Part shown: piece after piece, positions 33,912 to 44,779 of the stretch
How positions within the stretch are numbered: the stretch's first letter is position 1
Layout of the letters: each line of letters starts with the position of its first letter
From: Glandiceps talaboti
Lineage: Eukaryota; Hemichordata; Enteropneusta; Spengelidae
Direction of reading: 5' to 3'
Length of the DNA stretch: 64,000 nt
Assembly (NCBI RefSeq): GCF_964340395.1
Contig: NC_135559.1
Location: 24,879,072 to 24,943,071 of the forward strand
Position numbers and translations under genes: made by a program
Notes under the pieces: model-generated
Databases searched by the model: none
Seen by the model: the letters and a program-made list of their open reading frames with translations, nothing else
Told to the model about the DNA's origin: nothing

Positions 33912-34204
33912 CTCGTGTGTATGCTTTGTGTGTAATAAAAGGCTTCATCTTTATTATTTCCAAGAAAGTTTGATGAACTTAAATATCTGTCAGAATCATT
34001 TCACGAATAAATTCTGTGTAACATAAAATCGACAGAGGAATTCACGCCAATAATTTTGAGTTACAAGCAACTTGACACAATATTAATACAGTAGAGCAGT
34101 CCTGGCTCTTTTAATTTAATCCATCTAACTCATCAAGTCGCACATTCTCGATCTATCAAAAAAAAAGAACCCAGACTAAGTATTAATTCATTTTATCTCA
34201 TTTT

Positions 34205-35397
34205 ATTGTATGTTTTTCTTGTTCTATTAGACCTATCTGCAGCGTTTGATACCATAGATCACGAAATACTTCTAAAGCGTTTGTCAGATCTTGGTATCAA
34301 AGGAACTCCTCTTACCTCACAGACAGATTTCAATCAGTTACAGTAAATGGGAAAATGTCACTTGCTCAATTGCTACGGTTCGGAGTACCTCAGGGCTCTG
34401 TCCTAGGACCTCTATTGTTTACTATTTATATTTCACCACTCGGTCAGATCATTCGCCGTCATAAACTTCAGTTTCACCAATTCGCCGACGATAATGAACT
34501 GTACTTGTCTTTTAAGAAATCCAACACCACCTCTGCCGTATCTTCTATTGAAGAATGTGTCAACGATATTAAAAATGGATGACGCAAAGTAAACTGAAGT
34601 TAAATGATTCTAAGACAGAAGTCATTTTAATTCGTTCCAAATTTGATCATTCGCCGTTGCCTCTCACTTCCATCAACATATGTTCAAGTGTTATTGAAAC
34701 TACTTCATCTGCGAGAAACATTGGTGTCATATTTGATGACAATTATACATTTCAACAACACATAATTACCACCTGCTGCACCATTCACTTCCTCCTTCGT
34801 AAAATTGGACACATCAGGAAATACCTCTCTCAGGATTCTTGTGCCACCCTCGTCCATGCTGTCATATCATCGAAGCTGGACTATTGTAATTCCTTACTAT
34901 ATGGTCTGCCTGACGTTCACTTACAGCGCTTACAATGTGCCCAAAATACGGCAGCTAGGATTATTACGCGCACCAGGAAATTCCCCTATTCTAAAACAAC
35001 TTCATTGGCTTCCAGTATCTCATCGTATTGTTTTCAAACTTCTGCTCTTCACTTATAAAGCCCTAAATGGAATCTCTCCACAATATCTCAAGAACTTAAT
35101 TACACCTCGTTCTTCATTACGCACTCTTCGTTCATCGGATAAATGCCTTCTGCATTCACCCAAATGGAATCTGGTTTCCTATGGTCGCCGCTCCTTCTCT
35201 TCAGCAGCTCCTGAACTTTGGAACTCTCTACCCCTGGACATTAAAACCTCTCCCAATGTTAACATTTTCAAAAGACGCTTGAAAACCCACATATTTCAGA
35301 GAGCTTTTTCATCTCCTTTCTAACTCTAAGCGCCACTGAACATTGTTTTCTTTGGATATTTGGCGCTATATAAATGTATTAGATAGATAGATAGATA
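34205..35397 (+). pseudogene. CR1-like LINE, reverse transcriptase 3' half
   Basis: Starts abruptly in the RT palm ([15 protein letters not shown]), continues with GVPQGSVLGPLLFTIYISPL and an intact FADD (FHQFADDNELYL), then SKLDYCNSLLYGLP, LHWLPVSHRI and the C-terminal WNSLPLDIKT...FKRRLKTHIF, ending at a stop at 35321-35323. The frame is broken at about 34320 (a deletion after GTPL), at about 34580 and at about 34985, so it cannot make one protein. The 3' UTR carries GGCGCTATATAAATG and a GATA simple-repeat end (35376-35397), the usual CR1 arrangement. 5'-truncated, as most LINE insertions are. Confidence 0.88.
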
Positions 35398-36109
35398 TTC
35401 TACATCACTTGTTTATTATTGCAACTTATTCAATGTTGGAAGACGAGCCCCCTATGATTTGCAATGCCAGGAGGAATAGGATGTTCAAGTTAGGGTGTAA
35501 ATATGTACACATGTTGGAAGACAATGACAGTAAGAATCAAATTGTAATTAGTACGAGTTATCTGCACACAGGTTAATTATATTCTTTTACTTGTGTATCT
35601 TCAGACAGGGGAATTTCCTCTATGCCCTTGCCTTTATGGCAGCCTGCCTTTTGCATGGTCTTGTCTAGGGCTGCCCAGTTAAAGGATTGCAACTACAGCA
35701 ACAACAAATGCAAATTCAATTAGTGGTTGAAAGATGTGTGCACTTGATAAAAACATTGAAATACTTTCATGATAAAAACATGAGAAACTTTCTGCATTTA
35801 AGTAACCCCAGATAACACCACTAGACACAGCGCTAGCTTCAGTGCTAAGGGAGAATTAACAATTGACATATTGGTCAGAATAGCTCTGCTGTTTTTTTGA
35901 GCTTTTTTTTGTAACATGTAGAAGTGGTTCTGCTATTCAGCTCTTCAACTATCCAATTTTGTTTTATCAAAGTAATAAAGTGGTTAGTGGTTTTGTATGA
36001 TAACTCACCCACACTATACAACATATTTAACACGTATATTTAACACGGAAAGTTGGTAAAATACTGTACTTTTTTAATATACAAAATCAATGTAGCCACC
36101 ATTTTTAGA
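35398..36109. other. Intron sequence, nothing recognised
   Basis: No exon with splice-site support, no RNA gene and no element coding region seen. Confidence 0.45.
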
Positions 36110-36660
36110 ACAATTATATTCTTACCCCCAATTTTCATATTCATAACCCAATCAACTTGTCATGAACAGACTTATATCTGCTCATCCTAAGACACCTACA
36201 TGACAAATTTCAACTCAATTGGCCCAGTAGTTTTGGAGAAGAATATTTTAAAGCATTTTTACTGTAAATTCTATTCTTAGACCTAACTTGCAAACTAATG
36301 ACTAAGTCAATTTGTCTTGAACAAACTTATATTTGCTCATCCCAAGACACCTACTCAACAAATATCGACTCAATTGGCCAAGTAGTTTTGGAGAAGATTT
36401 TTGAAGCATTTTTACCAAAGATTCTATTTTTAGACATAATTTGCATAAAAAAGACCCACCAAAGATTCTATTTTTAGACATAATTTGCATAAAAATGACC
36501 CAATCAACTTGTCTTGAACAAACTTATATCTGCTCATCAAATGATACCAACACATCAAATTTCAGGTCAATTGACCCAGTAGTTTTGGAGAAGATGAAAG
36601 AAGAAAAGTTTATGGATGGACGACAGATGAAGGCTGAGAATCAACCTAACCCTTAAGCTC
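36110..36660. repeat. Diverged tandem repeat, units of about 155-200 bp
   Basis: CCAATCAACTTGTC.TGAACA recurs at about 36149, 36303 and 36500, each followed by CTTATAT.TGCTCATC and CAATTG.CC.AGTAGTTTTGGAG. Same style as families A and B but not an obvious copy of either. No coding content. Confidence 0.6.
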
Positions 36661-36892
36661 AGCTCAGCTGTCGATGGCAGTGGAGCTAAAAATTTGGTGT
36701 GTTGATCTAATTCAATGTCATTATACTTTTAGGGATATCCAAAACAATGCTCAAATCCCAACCTTACAACAATAGGCAATATTCTTGAGCGGAGTGATAT
36801 GGCTTTAAATACATTTCAAAGCCCAATCATGCAGTGCGCAGATGTTAAATTTCAATATTCATAGAGTACATAAAGGTCATAGGGCAATCAAT

Positions 36893-38735
36893 CAATCAAT
36901 CAAAATAATTTGTAGAGCGCCAAAATCCAGGCAAAGTTCTGTTCAGGGGCGCTGGATGGTTAATCCACACCGTAGGCTTTAAAAAACAAATGTGTCTTCA
37001 GTTTTCTTTTGAAACAATCAATAGTTGGTGCAAGTTTAATGTCAGTTGGCAGTGAATTCCCGAGCTTTGGAGCAGCATAAGCGAAAGAAAGTCCACCGTA
37101 GTTGATTTGCTTGTAACTTGTTGTCGTAAGAAGGTTTTTGTCCTTTGAGCGTAAGGTGCGAGCTGGTATATACTTGTATAAGGTCGGAAATGTACTCCGG
37201 TGTAAGACCATGAATTGCTTTGTAAGTCAGGAGTAAGATCTTGTAGTCGATTCTAGAACGAACTGGTAACCAATGGAGTTTGATGAGAGTAGGAGTTATG
37301 TGTTCATATTTCTTTGACCGGGTGATGATTCTTGCAGCTGTGTTTTGTGCACGCTGAAGTTGGTTTGTGACTGATTCAGGGAGACGATACAGTAAGGAAT
37401 TACAGTAATCAAGTTTAGTGGATATAACAGCATGAATTAAAGTACAGCAATCCGCACTTGAGATGTATTGACGTATAGATCCAATGCGGCGGAGGTGACA
37501 GTACATTGATTTACATGTATTCTTGATGTGCTGGTTATACATGTGGATATTGTCAAAGAATACACCCAAATTTCGTGCTGTTGTAACTGGTGTGATAGAC
37601 GCAGAACCAATATTGACGGAGCGAACAGGATCTGGGAGCTGATTGAATTTTGAGCGAATAACAAGAACTTCAGTTTTGCTGTCGCTGAGCTGTAATTTAT
37701 AAAGTGTCATCCATGCCTTGATATCATGGATGCAGGACTCCATACTGTGAATAGCAGTTGGTGAACCTTGATGGGAGAACGCAAGGTATAGCTCATTACC
37801 ATCAGCATACTGATGAAACTTTAAGTTATGGCGACGAATCAGATTACCGAGTGGTGCTGTATAAATTGTGAATAAAAGGGGACCGAGGACGGACCCTTGA
37901 GGCACCCCGTATTTGAGAACTGAAGGTTCACTTGTGACGTTTTCGATTTTTACTGCCTGGTATCTGTTTTTGAGGTAGGATTCAAACCATTTCAATGGTG
38001 TACCCGTGATGCCAAGATTTCATAGCCTATTTAGGAGTAAACTGTGGTCGATTGTATCGAATGCCGCCGAGAGGTCGAGTAAGATCAGTATGACGTATTT
38101 TCCAGAGTCCAGTGATGTACAAATGTCACTATGAACTTTCAGAAGGGCTGTTTCGGTGCTGTGATACTTGCGGTACGCTGACTGAAGTGGCTCTAGAAGT
38201 GAATTCTCGTTGAGATAGCTGTTAATCTGTGAGGCAACTATTTTCTCAAGCACTTTGGACAGAAATGGTAGGTTAGAAACGGGTCGATAGTTCTTTAAAA
38301 TGTTTTGATCTAGGGATGGTTTTTTCAGCAGAGGTGTGACAATGGCTGACTTGAACATGGATGGAACCTCAACAGTTTGTAGAGATAGGTTTATAACATT
38401 TGCAATGAATGGGAGAAGTGGATCAAGACATTGTTTCAGCAGTGATGTAGGAATCGGATCAAGAGAGCATGACTTGGTGGGTGATTGCATGATAAATTTC
38501 CTGACGGCATCAATATTGACTGGTTTAAATGTTGACAGAGTAGATGAGCTGAATACTTCACTAGAATCAAACTCTTCAACGATTGTTGTAGTTTCTAGAG
38601 TGGCCTGTATGTCTTTGATCTTCTTGGCGAAGTACTGTGAGAAACGTTCAGCGATGACACTTTGTCACTCCTCAAACAGTAAAGGGCAGACAGTGCAGTG
38701 TGGTGAGCTAAGTGGCACTATAGAAGACTAGTGTA
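36893..38735 (-). pseudogene. CR1-like LINE, reverse transcriptase (longest copy)
   Basis: Minus strand. From about 38670: ERFSQYFAKKIKDIQ, then [46 protein letters not shown], one TGA stop at 38020-38022, then GVPQGSVLGPLLFTIYTAPL, FHQYADGNELYLAF, SKLDYCNSLLYRLP and LHWLPVRSRIDYK. A frameshift near 37165-37205 separates this from the last part (SFAYAAPKLGNSLP...FKRKLKTHLFFKAYG), which stops at 36960. The catalytic YADD has become YADG, a second inactivating change. The 3' end is GGCGCTCTACAAATTATTTT plus a TTGA simple repeat (36893-36911). The endonuclease part is absent. Related to, but distinct from, the plus-strand copy at 34205-35397. Confidence 0.9.
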
Positions 38736-39127
38736 TAGTATGTAGTTAGCCAATCCATCAAGGATGCCAAACATAAGCGACATCTCCTTACTTTCTCACC
38801 AACCCACCCACACTTCTAGTAAGACAGTTAATACTTTGCTCAGAATAAGCCTTCAACAATGCTCGCATCCCAACCTTATATCAATAGGCAATATTCTAGA
38901 GTGGAGTTATACGGTTTTGAATACTATATCATTTTCTGCCAAATTTTTGCCGATTTTGACCATTTAACCAGTATACAAAAGTTTTGTAGGAACATAGATG
39001 TTGATATTTTGAATTTGTTTGTGATATAAATATTTTGTTTTATTTGTAATATGTCAAATAAACAACTCATGTTTGTTTTATTAGTAATTTATTACTTTAA
39101 TCCATATTTTGGTAGTGTGTGACATTT
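38736..39127. other. Flank between two LINE fragments
   Basis: Contains at 38855-38922 a segment about 80 percent similar by eye to 36744-36811 in the same orientation (ACAATGCTC..ATCCCAACCTTA, AATAGGCAATATTCT). The two copies bracket the LINE at 36893-38735. Confidence 0.55.
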
Positions 39128-39960
39128 GAATGTATGTTTAAGTTTAAGTTTAAGTTTATTTATTTTCTAAAGCGCCTTTTCTATTTAAAATATTCAAAAG
39201 CGCTGCACATAAAATACAAAAACATAAATAAGGTGAATGCTACAAAAACAAGTACACCGTTAAGACCCTTAAAATGTCAAATGTTAAAAGGATAGTGAAT
39301 GGTCATTAAAATTATAGACTGAGACTTGTTATAAAAGCCTTAAAAAATGTCAAATATTAAAACGAACGTAAATGACCGCTAAGATAATATAAATTTTGTA
39401 CTCTGAGTCAAATAACCAAATCACAATTCATGATACATTTTAAAGAGGTGTGTTTTAAGTTTTCGTTTAAAAAGTTCAAGTTCTGAAAGGTCTTTGAGTT
39501 CATCAGGAATGATATTCCATAATCTAGGTCCTGCAATGGCCAGGGCACGATCATTAATCTTGTTATAAGAACGGGGAATTACAAGATTTCTAACGGAGTT
39601 TTTGCGTAAATTATAACGAGGCTTATCAGGGCGGACAAACATGTCACGAATATAAACAGGTGCTGCGTTATTTAGAGCTTTAAAAACTGTGAGGATAACT
39701 TTAAAATCAACTCTTGCCTTTACAGGAAGCCAGTGTAACTCAATGAGAGTTTTGGAGATACTGTCTTACTTTCTTAACCCTTTAACCACACGTGCCACAT
39801 TATTCTGAACTCGTTGCAACCTATCAAACAAGTATTGCGACATTCCAAACATTATGGTATTCGCATAATCTAGATGTGAAGTAATTAGGGAATGAACTAA
39901 TGTTTCAGTTGCGCTTTGATTTAAATATTTCCGGATTTTTCAAAAATATGCTCCGAGAGC
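39128..39960 (-). mobile_element. CR1-like LINE 3' end, third copy
   Basis: Minus strand. About 39960-39650 is a broken version of the RT thumb region (SHLDYANTIMFGMSQ, LIELHWLPVKARVDFK) with stops; 39642-39421 is open and ends RLWNIIPDEL...FKRKLKTHLFKMYHEL. The 3' UTR includes paired GCGCTTTTGAA / GGCGCTTTAG and ends in an AAACTT hexamer repeat (39138-39157). Dead and 5'-truncated; a different subfamily from the two copies above. Confidence 0.75.
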
Positions 39961-40209
39961 AGCATTTTTATATCAATTTGACTGCATAACACTCTGCTCC
40001 CGTTCTCAATCGAAAACGAGATGAAAATGTTGGTGTGTGGACTACTGTGCACTTAACACCAACATAACCAAGGATGTCATCCCCTACCCCTAGTAGAAGA
40101 ATGCAAAGACACCCTTGTAGGTTTCTAAGTTCGATGTAAATTCTGCCTATTGGCAAATTAAGATCAGGAAATATTACAAAAAGAAAGCTGCTTTAATAAC
40201 TACTGGTAA

Positions 40210-40975
40210 TTATATTAACCCTCATTTGGCTGTTGCTATGGGCTTGGTCTTGTTGCTAAGGATATTTGCATACATTTTAACAATCTTGATTCACTTACCT
40301 ACCCATTCCTGTTGTTATCTTTGTAATATACATCATCTTTTCACTGTTTGTAAAGGCGTGGTCTTGGTTGCTAGAGCCAGTTTCATCAATTATGTTATAA
40401 CACCTCCAGAAACATCCCTACCAAGTTTCGGCCCCATTCATCATGTAGTTTTCCAAGATATGTTTTTGACAAAACTTGAAATTTGTTTAGTTAATTTGCA
40501 TATCGTCTATGGGCTGGGCTCATCATGTTCTGAATTCACCTTCATCTACACATCCCCAGATGCATGCCATTAAATTTCAGCTCAGCCTGCTCAGTTATTT
40601 TGGAATTATAGATTTTTGCGCAAACAGATACGTGTTTAGACCTAATTTTTGCATATCACTGATGGGATCATCATGTTATGAACGATTCTTAATCTAAAAA
40701 CTCTGCTCTTACACAATTTCAGTCCAATCTGCTCAAGACACTTGTTTTGGAGTTTAAGTTTTTTAAATACACATCTCTTATGCAATCATTTTCATTTGTT
40801 AATGAACAATTTCACAGCTTCACACAAAAAGTAATGCCCTCACCAAATACAAACTTAAGGCAATTGGTGTGGCGGTTTTTGAATTTAAGTTGTTCACACA
40901 CACACAGACAGACAGACATTTCACCATGCTTATAGCACTACTGCACCTAAGCAGTTCAGTTGTGCTATAAAAGGG
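40210..40975 (+). repeat. Dispersed repeat family A, long copy
   Basis: TTTGGCTGTTGCTATGGGCT at 40224, the usual middle part, a CA/CAGA simple repeat and the terminal ATGCTTATAGCACTACTGCA signature followed by GTTCAGTTGTGCTA at 40953-40966. It ends about 12 bases before the donor site of the dioxygenase exon at 40988. Confidence 0.7.
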
Positions 40976-40987
40976 AAGCAAGTTTAC

Positions 40988-41063
40988 CTTTGCAACTTGA
41001 TTCTTTTCACGAGGTACATCTTTGACCATTGCAAGTCCATGCTCATTGATATCACAGATCCAG
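40988..41063 (-). CDS. BBOX1-like: Gamma-butyrobetaine dioxygenase-like gene, exon 1 of 5 seen
   Basis: A 76-base internal exon on the minus strand, acceptor CTTTGTAG, donor GTAAAC. One base completes a codon of an exon not found, then 25 codons begin WICDINEHGLAMVKDVP and end in phase 0, joining the exon at 21908-21952. The pattern 'W......G...v...P...g.v' is the BBOX1/TMLHE sequence at the start of the catalytic domain. The N-terminal zinc-binding domain (usual position: the preceding 80-100 residues) must lie at higher coordinates; I searched by eye and found no convincing exon. The 19-kb intron to the next exon contains most of the mobile elements of the window. Confidence 0.85.
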
Positions 41064-41187
41064 CTACAAAGAGATAAATGTACAAGGCGAAACATCAAAA
41101 ATCAGTAAATTTATGTTAAGTTGACTAATTAATATATATCTGGATTTGATCTCATAGTATCTGACTGTGACAGTACCAAGTGAATTC

Positions 41188-41340
41188 AAACAGACATACA
41201 TGCATACATACATACATACATACATACATACATACATACAGACAGACATACATACATACATACATACATACAGACATACACTACTGGAAGAAAAATAGTT
41301 CGGGTATATCGCGGTTAACTCGCGATTAAATCCCGAGGAA
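41188..41340. repeat. CATA/CAGA microsatellite and adjoining repeat end
   Basis: A run of ACATACATACATACAT interrupted by CAGA (41188-41281), followed by CTACTGGAAGAAAAATAGTTCGGG. The latter is found inverted at about 63181-63211 (CCCGAATTATTTTTCTTCCAGTAG), marking one end of another dispersed repeat. Confidence 0.75.
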
Positions 41341-42670
41341 ATTGGGGGGAGTCTTTCAATGAAAATGCACATAAAACAACACTAGTAAGCCTTATAGTAA
41401 ATCGTTTATAAGTCTGAACGCTATGGTGGAATCGAAGTACGGAACCGAAATTTACATGATTTTACATATGTGGCCAGTCAAAGTGTAGCAAATGTGTAAC
41501 ATTTCATAGTAGAAAGTGCTGCAGTGGTGGTTGCACATTATTTGTGACTGATACACCTACAACCTCTGCGGGGAGACGCGATCCTGTCCGTAGTTAACAT
41601 ATGGTTAATATATTCTTTTAAAGTTAAATGGCATGATTAAACAAATCACATCTAATGGTAGTATCATTGGTAGGGAAGATTTGCAGGGCACTTTTTAGAC
41701 TATCTTAGCACACTGTCATACATAGTTCACATCTTAAGAAGACAATATCATCTCATATTAGGATAGGGTGAAGATATTTAAGAAAAGTTTGAGATCATTA
41801 CATTCCAACGGTCTATCGATCGAAAGAGCTCCGCTCCAGTCTTTTAACACTAAAAGACAGAGCTCCCAGGTTAAGCTAGCCCCAGATTTAGTATGGTGTG
41901 AGCGACAAGAGTACGGAAGTTTAGAAGGGAGATAGACGAAAACGCTTTCAGTGTTGACTGCATATTGAATGTTAATTATCACCAGTTTTGATTCACTGGA
42001 CCCTTTTTCATACCACCTCATGAAAAGTATACCATTTCTGATACCAAGCAGCATAAAAAACAAACCCCTTTTGCATGGACCATCCCCGTATTGCCGTCTA
42101 TGGGAATCCCCCCCCCCCCCCAGGGCAAGGTCGCACGTACTACTATTACTATTACTCTGTTTAGAACACATGGTATTTCATGAGTTTGAAACAAAGGACA
42201 AGTCTGGTTTAACATTCTGTTTATTTATTCCCAACGCTTCAACTGTTCACAGGTTTATTGGAAGGAAACTCTATGTTAAACCTGCATTAAATAAATAATA
42301 TGAATATGAATATGAATTATATTATTTGACTCAAAAGACCCCAGACAGGATCGCACAGTTCAAATAATCTAATCCTTCGCAATACAAAATAATGTTTTGT
42401 GCTTATCATCTTGCATTAGATACATTTAAAAGCACAGAGATAGCCAACATCACCGTTTAATATTTCTATTTCTATCACAGACCCTGCGTATATGCTCTGA
42501 AAAGAGCTTTGAGAATAATCAAAATGATCACTCTACTTATACATTTGACCATATGAATTACCATGAAGACACCCATATGTACTGTTACTAGGTTAGGTGT
42601 GCGATATGTTTTGGCATATTTTGGCTCGATGAAATTACTTTATTATCATGATCATTTTTTCTTTTAGACG
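41341..42670. other. Non-coding stretch, nothing firm
   Basis: Holds a C14 run (42108-42121) and a short ATGAAT repeat near 42300. ACATCTAATGGTAGTATCAT at 41648-41667 occurs inverted near 26000-26020, so part of it is a dispersed repeat. The 137-codon minus-strand frame at 41758-42171 shows no domain. Confidence 0.4.
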
Positions 42671-42842
42671 ACAAGGACGCTTTAATGCACCAAGAGGAGA
42701 AGTTACACACTCCGACTGATACGTCAGCAGAGAAGAGAAACGGGGCTAGTACTGGTGGAAATGGAAGTACTAGCCAAAAGTCAGACAAGAGGGCAAGAGC
42801 TTCCCAAACACGTACAAGGGCAACAAAGAGCGAAGACTGCTA
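42671..42842 (+). CDS. Possible terminal exon, Lys/Ser-rich tail (weak)
   Basis: A good polypyrimidine acceptor (ATTTTTTCTTTTAG) is followed by an open stretch of 57 codons, DKDALMHQEEKLHTPTDT ... ARASQTRTRATKSEDC, then TAA. The composition (Lys, Arg, Ser, Thr) suggests a disordered, possibly nuclear C-terminal tail. A GTATGG follows the stop, but no frame stays open through it, so if real this is the last coding exon of a plus-strand gene. I recognise no family and it could be chance. Confidence 0.25.
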
Positions 42843-44779
42843 AAAAGGTATGGTTTATTGTACATCAGTAAAAATGGATGATGACATGTTTGTGTTAAAA
42901 ATGTCCCGTGTATGATATGATATTTTACAGTATATGTAAAAGTCATGGTACATGCAATCACTCCTAGGAATGCAGTTTCACTATAGATTGATCAGTAAAG
43001 ATACTAGTATGTCCAGCTGGGCTAGTTCCAAAATCTTTCATCGCATTGTTTATCTCGTCACACTCAAAAGAGAGCGAGGGTGCCACTGTCGTCTCAGCCC
43101 TATTACCCTATTGTTCATATTGTCAATGGGTTACTTCCTTCAGTCATAGTCAATATAAACTCAAGTCAGAACAGATCATCCATTGTATTGTGTGTGAATT
43201 CCACTGTCACTGTGCACTGGTCTTCCTTCACTACATTCTCATTCATCTGTACTCGGCGTACCAAACATATTCACATTTCACATGCGATCATGATGCAGTT
43301 CATAAAAGCCGTTTTATTTTAAAACTGATGCAAGACTGACGTTAATTGATTCATGGGGGAGGGGGTGATAAGAGTTCATTTCGTTTTGCGTGCGCCAAAA
43401 TCACAATAAGAATATTTTCAATTGGTACCTGTAACTTTGGTTTCTTTAACATCAGACATAGCTTGGAGCCGAGTTGGAGGAATACCTGATGCCCCGTTTT
43501 TAAATGTATATACGTTGAATTTAACCGCCACCCAATAATAATAATAATAATAATTGTAAAAAAGCCAATTCATAATCCGCTTATTCTCTTAAGAGCTCTA
43601 GGCATAGACATGGAACTATGAACATTATGATAGAACATAGAAACACAACAGTTAAAACCAACCTGTATAAATTACGGAAATGTGGTAAATACACACAGCT
43701 CGAAAGACCCAATTCGAGGACGAAAAAGCATCAAAATTGGTAAATACAATTTCCAGTTAGAAGTAGATTATTCTTTGTTTTGGGAGAGGAAAAACGTTTT
43801 ACATTTTGAGTTTGTTATTCTTGTCGATACTATGGTACATGAAGTCAAAATACGTGTATGGCAGGCGGTTCTTTTTTCCAATTCCGAAATGTCGTTTTAG
43901 GGGAGAAAACTCATAATAACTGTAGTGGTCTAAACCGTCTTAAACTAACTACCAAGAAATTATGTTTCCTATGCATCAGTTTTAAAATGACATGGCCTCG
44001 AAGTCGGATCATCAAGGATAGTAGTTATGAAGACACAGTCTGCCGTTTCACTTCCTGGTCTTGCCTAATTTGTGCTCCAAATTTCAGTGTTGATACACAT
44101 ATGAAGTCCTCATGTATTTAGACTCTAATATATTATCGACGACAAGGCACATAATGTGATTGTGAATCAATTTTAACACTGCCAAATATAGGGGCTTGTA
44201 ATATTTCATAAGATTTGCCAAAATATAACAATTTTTTGACAATATATTCCTACCTGCAAAGTGTATAGAAACTACGCCTATTTAAAGAAAACCCAATCAA
44301 TCAATCACTATTTTATGGGCCACCAAAAATGATATCAATTCCAGTGTACATGGATTGACACTTTGACACAATAAGTTGTATTAAAAATCATACAGGTATA
44401 CTCACCAGGTAGCTGTCGAGAACTATTTATACTGAAACACTGTCATACCTAAACGACAGCATATTTGCAATTCGATGTGGAGGTTAATTTCTATTTCCAT
44501 GCAGTATGAATTACAATGTCGTTGTCATACGTCAACCAGCATCTGTAGTACGTAATTGCTGATAAAGGAAATTTAGGTAACTCTGGTACCGAACACTGCC
44601 ATGTAAATCTAGATTAGTATATTGGATAAGAATTGTAGAGGTAATTTACAGTAAGAAGTAATTCAAATTGGGCCGTAGGTTACACAGTTTAGAATGAAAG
44701 TTGTATTTGTGACAGCCCATGTCTGTTTTGTACTGCTGTTACATATTGTTTCACCAATGCTCTTTTGGTTTCTTGCAGC
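42843..44779. other. Non-coding stretch, nothing firm
   Basis: On the minus strand near 43445-43490 a short frame beginning MSDVKETKVT is followed by a GTACC donor-like site; it could be a first coding exon but nothing confirms it. An AAT microsatellite lies at about 43533-43554. Confidence 0.3.

Larger units (their letters stand above)
31418..34199. mobile_element. Composite structure with about 86-bp inverted repeats
   Basis: GAGATAAAATGAATTAATAC ... GATAGATCATGAATGTGCG at 31418-31504 is inverted at 34115-34199 with few mismatches. Between the arms lie a family A repeat (31590-32300) and the foldback element at 32476-33911. The right arm ends about 6 bases before the CR1-like LINE at 34205. 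It may be a non-autonomous DNA transposon later filled by other elements. No target duplication was found. Confidence 0.55.

Noticed and set aside
21953-40987. Additional dioxygenase exons in the 19-kb intron
   Set aside because: The flanking exons join in phase 0 with no missing conserved residues, so no exon is expected there.
41758-42171. 137-codon minus-strand frame
   Set aside because: No domain, contains a poly-G-encoded Gly run, no splice sites.
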